The notes below the pieces were generated by a model, which worked only from the letters and a program-made list of their open reading frames with translations, was not told the DNA's origin and made no database searches. Shown in pieces: positions 12,401 through 24,400 of a stretch of 64,000 bases of DNA (position 1 is the first letter of the stretch; every line of letters begins with the position of its first letter). Origin of the DNA: Catonia carolina (lineage: Eukaryota > Arthropoda > Insecta > Hemiptera > Achilidae); assembly GCA_035578175.1 (NCBI GenBank), contig JAQMRL010000008.1, positions 89,694,541 to 89,758,540 on the forward strand. The letters are read 5' to 3'. Position numbers and translations under genes: made by a program.

Positions 12401-15400
12401 GAAATCACTTCCAACATCTTTTGTGAAGTTACTAATTGTAAAATTCATTGTAATTTGCTATTCAATTATAAAGTCATGAATTTATAATAGATATAATAAT
12501 AATATATTTTTATTTTTTTTATTAAACATCCAATGCAGGATTATAAACAGCCATATTATTTAAAATTGAAATGTATATTTCTAAACCACCAGAATATATA
12601 TGGTAACCATAATAATAATTTTTTTTGTCATCAGTCTCTCGACTGGTTTGATGCAGTTCTCCAAGCTGTTCTATCTTGCGCAAGTCGTTTCATATCTACA
12701 TACCTGTAACACCCTACATCTTTTGCAATTTGCTTTATATATTCTAATCTTTGTCTTCCCCTACAATTTACTCCGTCAATATTACCCTCCATTATTGATA
12801 GCCCAATACCTGGATGTCTTAAGATATGCCCCACTAGCCTATCCCTTCTTTTGGTAAGATGCTTCCATATACTTAATTTTGTCCACTCACCTAAGAACTT
12901 CTAAATTACTTATTTTGTTCACCCACCTAATCTTTAACATTTTCCTGTAACACCACATTTCAAAAGCTTCTATCCTCTTCTTTTCTGCAGCCCATATCAC
13001 CCACGTTTCACTCCCATATAATGCTACACTCCAAACATAATGTTTTAAGAAATTTTTCCTAATCTGTAAATCAATGTTTGTGGTCTGTAAGCTAATAATA
13101 TAATAGATGTAAAAAATTTGTAATAGATTGTGCCATATTTAACATAAAACACCTGTTATATCCCAAATAGTATGCAATAATGTGTAAGCAAAGCCTACTG
13201 TTCACCTACTTGATTTTTCAAAGTTATCATTGATTAATTACTTGTCATTACAATTAATCAATTGAGTATTTTATCGTAACTTTACAGTACAGGGTGCAAA
13301 CCTCAACTTTCTGAAAAAAATGAATAGTGATATGAATAAACTACAATACTAATTTTCAGGGCTGAATGTACCCATTGCCCCATACCCACTTCATAGCTGG
13401 CCAATAACTTGCCAGCAACGTTGCCAATACTTGCTCTCGTAGCTCTATTATATATTTAGTCAAAGATGTTTTTTGTTCTTTCAATAACATTAATTATAAC
13501 CTATAAACATACAACCAGCTGATTATAAAAATTGTAAAGTATTACTTGTTAACACACTCTATAATCAACGCGTTCAGTATGAGATGCAAGACACAAGTGA
13601 ACTACTGCGGCTCTTGTACGCATGCGCGCGTAATGTTTGTCAGGCTGATACATTCATACAATCTGACAATGCTGGTAAACGTTCTGATTGGTCTAAACGC
13701 ATGTAACAGCAGAGCTCATCAACAGCAAAAAGCATTATAGTTTATTAAATAATACACAAACTGTGCAGGTATTATTTTTCAGAAGAATTATATTATTTTT
13801 GCTAATACACTTATTAAATATTGTGTCACTTTTATTTCAGTGATGAACTCAGAATATTAGGATCAGATTTATCACTCGTCAGAGATAAATTAGAAATGAC
13901 TAAACATTTAGCTGCTGATGCACAAGGGCATGTTGGAAATGTCCACACTGATGCTCTAGCTTTATATAGAGATATTTACGCACTGACAATTCCAACTATT
14001 GACACTGAAGCATTGAAAAGTGATGCTCTTAATATTGCAACTGAGGTAAGTTATTTTACAAGACAGTATTCACTGTAGTACAAAACTCTACTTAAATCTA
14101 TTTTACTATTTTTTTTTTATTTATCAAGGAACAGTTTTATCTTAACCATAGCTAATAATTTGATCTCAGCTTTTTTCTGGTTTTGTTGTTGTTTAGGACA
14201 TCAGCTGAAAGGCTGGTTTGAACCTCTAGAAAGTTCACTAAGTAGAACGAGGAGTGAGATAGTTTACCATCCCTTCCTCACTCAGTAGAAAAGTATGCTT
14301 ATCAGCACTCCGGCCCTCTGAAAAGCATCTACTTTTCACTCTGTAAATGACACCTTCACTTCATTCACCACAGGGTCTGGTTGTATAGTGAAATTCATTA
14401 CTCTCAGATGAGACAACACTGACTAGTGTCTACACCTCTGCCGTTTCTGTTCTTAAATGCTTCAGTCATATAATCAGCTGACCATGTGATAATAGAACAA
14501 TTTTTTATACCCCTAGAACTAGCAGATCAAGTTGAAATATTTTAACACTCCGCTTACCTGTTATTGGCATTTTCTGGTTTCTAGACATGAAAACAGGAAG
14601 AACATAGGATATTTGTTTACATATGGCTGTTAGTTGATCAATATAAAAAGTCACTTATTCAACCACTGTTACTTAATAATTCTAGACAATTTTTTACCAG
14701 TTGACTTACAGGGCTGGCCTGGAGGCCTTGTCATTTTAAATAAAAGAATATGTTGATAAAAGTAGTAACTAATTTTGACTTTTAATCCGGGCATCCTAAA
14801 ATTCAACCTTCACTAATCTGAATTTTTTATAATCTGAACAGCCATGAAACTTTATTAAATTGGTTTTGCTTGTAATAAATTACATAAAAAGTATTGAGAC
14901 CATCTTCAGGAAAAAAATGTTATTAAAGATGTTGCTACAAACCATTAAAATTCTTCAAAATAGGACACTTTGGCATCGACACTGTTCTGCCAACAAGTTT
15001 TCATGCTTAGAAGGTTCTCTGGCAGTCCTTGTCTGGAATGTCCTCCAACCAGCATGTTGAAGCAGCTTTGACATCTGCTTTAGTCCTATTGCGGTGTCCT
15101 TTAAAGGCCTTCTTCACTGGAGGGAGCAGGAAAAATGTGGTCTGGAATCATTTGAATATGTAACTGCTGGGCTGTGTTCAACACATGCACGCGTTGAACA
15201 TTGTCCTAGTTTCTGCTCATGGACAGGTGTCCTGTGCAGGGATTTGTCTTCCATACTCTTTAAACCAATTTTGGAGTATGTGTGCCATCTCAAAACAGCA
15301 TCTTTTGTCAGACTTTCATTCCAACACTTGCTGGATCTTGGCCAGTGTCTCCGTAGCCAATATTCCGAATCCCACTTAAAATTTAATGGTGTAACGCTGT

Positions 15401-18400
15401 TCTACAGAACATCAAAATTTAATGGTGTAACGCTGTTCTACAGAACAATCGAAGCTTAAGCTTCGATTAAGCCTATAGATGGGGAACCTTGTAGGCGACT
15501 AATGCTAGGTGTATTTTGAAGCTGCCTTCCACCTCCATTGAATCCACTTATATCAACAGCTCTGCAATATACAGTTGTCAGAAAAAAAGTCTCATTCCTT
15601 TTTATACAAACCCCGTAAAGTATTCATGTGAACTCAAAACTAATTTAATGTGGTTAACTGAAGCTTCTGATTTTTGTCATATTTATTTGAATAAATTATA
15701 AGATTTAATGAATTGATCAAGTTTAACAATAGCTGCCTCTGTGGCGTAGTGGTTAGTACACTCCCCTACTAAGCAGAAGTCCTGGGTTTGATTCCCAACT
15801 AGGGTCTGGAAATTATTTCATGTCAAAACCCACCATTCCAGTTTCTTAACCAACCTTATTAGCTAACGACCAAGCTGTTGATGCGACTTTAAATAAATAA
15901 CTGAAAAAAAATATGAAACAGTATTAGACCTATTACTATCAGTATTTACTACTATTACTTTTTAGAATTACTACTTTTACTATTAGTATTTACCTACCTA
16001 CTATTACTATTTAGACCACTAAATACTATTTTTTGTATGTTGATACATGAATCAATCATCAGTTATTGTTTATAACACCTTGTGTAATGAAAATAAGTTT
16101 ATATTTTTGTATTACAGCTGCAATATTTATTAGTTACAAAAATAAGTAAACTGAATAATTCACTTGAAGATTTTTGCGACCATGTAATGTCTGCTACAGT
16201 AAAACCTCCTTAATCCGGCATTCTATAGTCCGGAATCGTCTATAATCCGGCATCAACGGCAATAGACAAAAATTATAGAATTGCCTTCACAATGAACATT
16301 GTGAAGTGAGTGACCCGACAGCTACCGCCGACACTCAAGAGCCACAAAGCGTCACGTTTGTAAAATTTGCTGAGTCAAATAAACAATACAGTATGGCCGA
16401 AGTTATGAACTTCTTCTTCTTTAAGTGCCGTGTCCTCCTAGAACATTGGCGATCAGTCGCATGACCTTCACTCTGTCCACAGCCAACCGAAATAGTGTTG
16501 TGGTGCTCACCCCGTACCACTGGCGAAGGTTCCTAAGCCAGGACGTTCTCCTACGTCCGGGGCCGCGCGTCCCCTCTATCTTCCCCTGGATGATCACATG
16601 CAGCATTCCATATTTCGGATTTCTCATCACGTGGGCAAAGTACTCTAATTTCCTTCTTTTTATGATATTAAGCACTTCTTTGTCTTTGTTTAGCCGCTGC
16701 ATTACCACTTGATTCATCACTCTGTCCATCCACGATATCCTCAACATTCTGCGGTAAGCCCACATTTCGAAAGCCTCAATCCTCCTGCACATTGCTTCTG
16801 TGAGGGTCCATGCTTCCATCCCATAGAACAAAATGCTAAACACATAACAGCGCAATAAGCGTATTCGCAGCGCAAGTTTTAACTCTCTACCTGTTAGTAC
16901 CCTTTGCATTTTCCTAAATGATGTTCTCGCCTGCTCTATTCTGCATTTAATCTCCTGCGACAAGTCCCACTCCTCGTTCACCCAGCAGCCCAAATACTTG
17001 CATGCCTGCACTCTTCGCACTATGTCCCCATCTATCACAATATCTGCCAAGTTATTAGCTATATTTTTGTTCTTGCTGATCACCATCCATTGGGTTTTCT
17101 TTATGTTTATTTTCAAACCCATTTGTTGGCTATGGTCCGTCACTGAATGTAGGAGCGCCTGCAAATCATCCCTGTCCGTTGCCAGCAGAACTGTGTCATC
17201 AGCGTATCTCAAATTGTTAATGACTATTCCATTGGCAATTATACCCTCTGCTCTGTCTTCCACCGCTTCTCTGAAGATCTTCTCCGCATACAAATTAAAC
17301 AAAAGTGGAGAGAGCACGCAGCCCTGTCTAACTCCTCTCATAATAGGAATTTCTTCCGATGTCTGGTTGTTAATTCTAATGTCCGCTGTCTGATTCCAGT
17401 ACAGATTGGCTATTATCCGAATGTCTCGCCCATCCAGACCCACCTCTTTCAGTATAGCCATTAACTTTGCATGCTGAACAGTGTCAAACGCCTTCTCATA
17501 GTCGACAAAACAGACATATACATCCACATTCACATCCCGACATCTCTGTACAAGAACCTGAATGCTAAACAGCGCCTCCCTCGTGCCGAAACCACTCCTG
17601 AAACCAAACTGGGATCTGCCGATGTTTTCTTCACATTTGGTAAAAATTCTTGAATGAACGATTTTTAGGAACAACTTCAACACATGACTCATTAAGCTAA
17701 TTGTTCTGTATTCCTTGCAATACTTGCTATTGGCCTTTTTTGGTAGTGCAACAAAAGTTGATTTGAGCCAGTCTTTGGGGATAATTCCTGTCCTATATAT
17801 GCAATTTAGCAAATCCAACAGAAGTGCATTAGGTCCATCGTCTTCCAGAGTCTTCAAAACCTCAATCTGTATACCATCTGGTCCCGGTGCCTTTCCGTTT
17901 CTTACTCCCGACATGGCGCGTAAAAGTTCTGCCTTAGTGATATCCACTCCGTCATGTGCAGTAATATCATGTGAGACGCTTCTATCATCCACAAAGAGAT
18001 TTTTGATATATCTCTTCCATTCTTGCAGTTGTTCTTCCGTGCTAGCAAGAATCTGATGTTGCTCATTCATAAGGATGCTCCTATTATTCCTTTTGTATAG
18101 ACCAGCTGTCTGTCGAATTTTCTTATACATATTAAATGAGTCGTGTTTGGCCTCTAACTGTTTTATTTCTCTACATTGCTCCATTAGACACTCTTGCTTT
18201 ACTTGTCTAATCTTATTTCGAATTTCTTTTTGGGCGTCTCTGTATCTGATAGGGTCTTTGTTTTTATATGATCTGCGGATGTTCATTAATTTCAGGATAT
18301 CTTCGGTCATCCAACTCTTGTGCTTGGTGTTACCACTTTTCAGCTTACTCCCACTAACCTCCACCACGGACGTTTTAATTTGATTCCACATGTCTTCAAC

Positions 18401-21400
18401 GTTACTCTCATCTATCGGCCGACTAATGCTGTTCAACCTTGAAGTCAGTTCCACCTGCAATTCCGTCCTTGTTGTCGGGTCTAAGAGCTTCCTTGTATCT
18501 ATGGGTTGTATTAATCTTGGTGTTTTGATCTTTTTTAACTTTAGTCTTAGAGTGGCGGCTAATAGTGCGTGATCCGTAAAAACATCTGCGCCAGGGTAGG
18601 TCTTGACTTTCTGTACAGTGTTCCGGAACCTTCTATTAACAAGGACATAATCTACTTGATTGCGAACACTTCTGTCCGCATTAGAGATCCATGTATATAG
18701 ACGCCTTGGGGGTTGTTTGAAATGTGTGTTGACTACAATTAAGCTTTCTTCTTGACAGAACTGCACCAGTCGGTCGCCTCGTTCGTTCGACATACCCAAT
18801 CCATAATCTCCCACAACGTCCTCTCTTCGACCCTTACCCACCTTTGCATTAAAGTCACCCATAATTATATTAACTTCTGACGATTTTGTCAACTCCAAAG
18901 CTCTTTTGATATGGGTGTAAAAAGTTTCTACTTCGTCATCAGAACCATCACAGGTGGGGGCATAAACCTGTATAAGATTGCTCGCTACAGGAGTTGTATT
19001 CATCTGCAGCACGCATACCCTGTCCGAGATGGGAGTAAAACTCTTTATGGATCTGCTTATGTCCCTCCTTACCAGGAATCCCACACCATTCCAATGCCGC
19101 GTACCGTCATTACCGGAATAGTATATATCGTGATCTTCCATTCTCATCACTCCTGTTCCCGGCCAACGCATCTCGCTGATACCGAGAATGTCTATTTCGA
19201 GTCTTTTCATCTCACTGATCGTGTTATGTGTCTTTCCACTTTCAAATAAACTGCGAACGTTCCATGTTGCTATCTTTCTCATGATCGACCCGGGGATTCT
19301 TAGCACCCCCTGCCCATTAAAGGGCTGCCGGGGACTAGGGGCCGTGGTTTGACTGTTCTCGATCATGCTAAAGATTGTCCTGGGGATGTCCTTAGGGACC
19401 TTTAATGCAGTGGTGTCCCGTTGCCTTCCGCATCCTTATGCCGTTGACCCAATCCTTGGTTCCTCCGCCTTCGAGACCGATTTCCCAATCTCAGGACAAA
19501 AGAGTGCCCTTCCACCTACCAGCTCATCCGCCCGAAACCGTTGGCCAATAAGTGGTGTGACTGCTTATACCGGCAATCACTCGGTGTTCTAGGATATGCT
19601 TATTTAATGGCGGCAATACTCGCCATGTCACGATACTTTCCTTGGGCTTGTACAGTATTTTATAAGGTATACTTTCCTAAGGTATACCCACTATACCCTC
19701 TAGTATCGCCGTTGCTTGGTCGGGGACTGCTTATTCAATATATTCGCAGCTAACCCTCATATCTGAGGGCCGATCACTATCCGCCACCTGTGACCCCACT
19801 GGTAGCCTGCATTCAGCCCCAGCTTATGAACTTGCATGTAATAAAAAATGATTTTTTAAATAAAAAAAATACTAGTAAGAAGCAAGTAGATATTAGATCT
19901 TTTTTCCAGCCATCTACCAGTGCTGTTGCTAAAAACCACGAATAGTACAGTACTTTACTGTATTCAAATTTATTTCATCATGTATTGTACTTAAAAAATG
20001 CATTTTAATATTTCTCCTGTACTTATATATTGATTTATATTGTTTAAATAACCCATGTTTAAATAATAAATACATACAATAAAAGTTTCTTGTGCAAATT
20101 GTGTTATTTTTTATACGACTCCTGTATTTTTATAAATAACCTCCATAGTCCAGAATTTCCTTTAATCCGGCAAGCTTCGAGTCCTAAACGTGCCGGATTA
20201 AAGAGGTTCTACTGTACTTCAACACATGCATTTAAAAATTTTTGTTTTAAAATATCAGTTTTCTAATTAGTACATTAAGGGTATTTCTTAATAATTATAG
20301 GCCACGGGCATTGAAAACAAAGTCAACGAGTTATTGAAAAATTATGAAGGAGTATTACATGATGTAGATCAACAGTTAAAAGAAGCGGATATAATTTTAC
20401 AAAATGGAGCCCACCAGCAACAAATTACTGATGAACTTTTAGCTGAGGCTGATGCTGCAGATTCTCAAGCAGAAGAGGCTGTCAAACTTGGCAATAAGAC
20501 TTTACATGAAGCTCAACAGACTTACAAAACTCTAGAAGGTAATTTATAATATTATTTTTGCTAGATAATTATGCAAAAGTATAAAATAAGTTGTTAAGTA
20601 CAGGATTGTTTACTGTACACAGATTTTTAAACACATAATAGCACATTAAAATGACCTATGACCTATTTAATAATTTATTTTCTTCAGTTTTAAAGTCAAA
20701 TTTTTATAAAAATATAAATCAAATACCATCTTACACACATCTATCGATATTGTAACTTTTCTGTTTAAATCCTATAAATGTTGCTTCCAGAAACCTCGAA
20801 CCAAAATAAGAGATCATCCAGAGTAATCTCGTGATCTTCATGTAAGATTTGCTCAACCGTTGCGACTGTCTTGTTGGAAATTAACAGTTTCCCACTTCTT
20901 TCTTTGTCATGAATTTCATTTTGACCAACTGTATACTTCATACACCTCTTGCAGATGTTTTTGACATACATGCGCGAATCGCCATACATTGGTGATGGAT
21001 TTCAATCGGTTAAACGCCTTCCGTGAGCGAAAACCAAACAGCTGTGTGAACTTCACACTTGGTGGTAGCACCAAGTGGGAGCTTCATTACAAATGGCTGT
21101 CCAACCAGGACTGAGCATCCTAGTGGGTTGTGTGCAAGCTTGTTTAGGAATGGGAAGACAACAAACACTGCAGTGTTATCTACAGCGACCTCAACCATTT
21201 CCCTGCATCCTCAGCCCTGTGGAGACCTTACTATTGGAATAACCTCAAAATTCTCTTATGTTCCAATCTTCTAGAGAGCTGAAATTCAACACATTTGTTT
21301 CCTAGAGGTTAAACATAAAAATAAAAGCATTTGCATTTTGATCACTTACACCTGAAGGGTAAAAAGGTGACTACCTTAAGAAAATATTTCTAAAACTTCC

Positions 21401-24400
21401 TAAAGGGCTACATTTGTATAAAGTGGCAAGGTATAACCTCGAAGAAGTAAAATGTGGAGCTGAACTGGGAAACACAATAAACCACTTTTATTTTAACCCT
21501 AGAACCGGTAATCGTCGATTTTGAGACAATATTACTGGTTCTTGACCCGGTGGTGTCATAAAATCTGATTCGTTTCATAAGATTGCAATGTTGTTTTAGT
21601 TTTAAATCAGTTGGCAGATAACGTTGTACTGTATGACAGGTTTAGTTGCATATTTTGCCTGTGCTTCTCTGTTGAAACCTCACTATTCTGAAGGTGATTT
21701 TCATTATGTTTCTTTGTTTACATGAAGTGTTTTTGAATGTATTTTCTTTGTTTTTGAACATAAAATCATTTTCTTGGTTTTATTTTGAAGTAAACATTAT
21801 AAGTAAGGATTTGTATGTAAGGAATTTTAAAAGTAGAGCATAAGAAAGTTTTAAACAGTAGTGTCATCAGAAATTTTAGAAAAAAAAATTGTCTAAATTG
21901 TCTTCAAATAACTTCAGCATCCCTTAGTATCAAATAACAATTTTAATAATATATATTATATTTTATTATTCTAAGTTTTTTTTTTTGTATTTTGATGTAT
22001 AAGGTTTGTGATTTAAAGCAAATTTTTAATGATTTCTTTATAGTTCAGTGACCCACCTGCTAAAAATTCCCTGCCAGTTTAGAAAAATGTTATTGCTGGC
22101 TGTAGGGTTAATGCACTTCGCTGAGACTAGCAAAAAGTAATTGTGCCCGCACTGTAAATGTCACAATGCATGTCTACTACTAATTTCTATTACTTTGTAT
22201 TTCAGAATTTGATAACCAAGTTCAGGAAAGCAAAGAAAAGGCTCAAGAAGCACTTCAGACTGTATCTGAAATTGAAATGTTAATTAAACAAGCGCAAGAA
22301 AAAACTACAAATGCTCAAGAAGCATTACAAGGGGCTGAGCACAATGCTAAGAATGCAAGAGATATAGCACAAGATGCCCAAATGAAATATGCTGAACAAG
22401 CTTCTAAGGTTTGTTAACTTTAGCAATATTTACATTATTCCCGTAATGAATTTTTTTTTGGTTTAACGTCCGACTGTTTTGCAAATTGCTGCTAATGCAG
22501 ACGGTGAAGGATGAAATGAATTTTTTGTAACGTATGAAAAAATGCCATGCCCGAGTGGGATTCGAACCCAAGACCGCGTGATGAGAGGCGAGCACGTTAC
22601 CAACATCCTGTTTGAGAATACTCAAATGTTGGTAGAAAACGAACAAAATTTTGATGGATAGTACCATTCAAATAATTTTTAAGACATGTTTCTTTCTATA
22701 TTTTTATCACTGAGGAATCTCAATTTTTAGTAAAACAATAACTAAAAAGTGTAGATGTAAAAACTGACATTTTGGACCTGTAAGAAAATAACAGAATTAG
22801 TCCATAATTCACTGCAATTGCCCCAGGTAGTGAGTTTTTTTAGATTTTCAAAAAATCAAATGAGAATTTTTATTAGGTTATTGTATTATGTTGTTGTAAT
22901 GTTTTATAGTTTTTTTGTTTTGCAACAAGACATTCATAAATACAAATTGTAATATATTACAAAAGTATGCACATCATTATGATGTGAAAACAATAATTAC
23001 ACACAATGCAAAGTAACAAAAGTTTTCATGTATCCACCATGCTTGACTTCGAAATGCAAATGCACTTAAAACAATATTGTAAAACAAACTACAAAACGGC
23101 TCAGTAAAAGACTTTTGGTGTATAATGATAACCTAAAACTATTGTTAACAACAAAAAATATGCACATCATGTGATGTCGTGTAAACAAATAAGGCAACAT
23201 TTGTTGGGAGAGTTTAAAAACGAAAAAAATCCACATTATAGACAGATAGTAACGCAAGTTAAACTACTAACCATCATTTGATGCGTTCACTGGAATAAAT
23301 TTAGAAACAAAAACTCATATGATGCGCATACTGATTATAGGGTTAAAAAGATATTATTTTAAATAGTTAAAGATAAAGGCAAACTGATTTAACATTGTTC
23401 TTAAATTTTTAGGAAGCTGATGAAATACGTAAAGTTGCTGAAGAAACGAAAGAAGAAGCTGGTAAATTACGAGATGAAGCTGATGTTCTTGCTGGACGAG
23501 TCGCCGTCACAGCTGCCAAAGTAAAAGGACTAGAAGAGCAAGCTTCAAGTGATAGTTCTGTAACCAATCAGGTAATTCATTTTAACAATTATTGATTCTT
23601 TTTTGATACTTCAAAAGAAATGTTTATTATTTAAACAAAACGAACGCAGAGGCAATGAAAAAGTTGGGTGATCCTGATCAGCATATTCTTATACATGGTG
23701 TTTCACAATGTACTTTGGGGTTATGAAAATTCAGTACAAAAAAGGTATTTCACTTATAAGAATGAAACAAGTAATGTATGAAAGAACACTTCAAATAGTT
23801 TTTTCCACATATTCTGGGCAGTGAGTTAACCGTTTGCTCGCTAGGCATAGACTGTAGAGAAAATGGCTGCCACGGGAAGCAAGAAGTTGTTTTGTGTGTT
23901 AAAATTTCACGTGTCAAAGTCAGTAATTTTTGTGCAAAGTTCATTTCGGTTGAAATTTAATAAGGATATCCACCAAGTGACAGTTCAATTCGTTCATGGT
24001 ATAAACAATTGAGTGAAACTGGTTGATTGTGCAAGCGGAAATCAACTGGTCGTCCATCAACCTCAGATGCCAATGTCGAACGTGTACATGCAAGTTTTAT
24101 TCATAGCCCATTAAAACGACTGCGTCTGAAGGCAGAGCGTTAGGAATTCTGAAAACAATGGTGTAGAGAGTTTGCCGTAAACGTTTGTTATTTAAACCGT
24201 ACCATCTTCAATTAATGCAGCATCTATCTGATGGAGATTAAACCTGCAGGCTCGATTTTTGTTCACAGTTACTGGAAAAGGTGTCATTAGATGAAGGTTT
24301 TCTAGAGAAGATAAATTCCAGCGATTAAACTACGTTCCATATTAGCAGCAAAGTAAACTGTCATAACGTGCGAGTTTGGTGAACTGAAAACCCACACGGT

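Larger units (their letters stand above)
16197..20214. mobile_element. pogo/Tigger-type MITE interrupted by a LINE
   Basis: Left TIR CAGTAAAACCTCCTTAATCC, right TIR (complemented) CAGTAGAACCTCTTTAATCC, both followed by GGCA, with TA on each side (16195-16196 and 20215-20216). Removing the LINE and one target copy leaves about 597 bp. No transposase was recognised in the remaining flanks. Confidence 0.9.

Noticed and set aside
16425..19753. Many + strand ORFs of 60-131 codons
   Set aside because: All are antisense shadows of the LINE ORF on the - strand or of its 5' UTR.
14046..20300. An additional laminin exon in the large intron
   Set aside because: Exons ending at 14045 and starting at 20301 join in phase 0 with continuous coiled-coil sequence; no in-frame candidate with AG/GT borders was seen between them.
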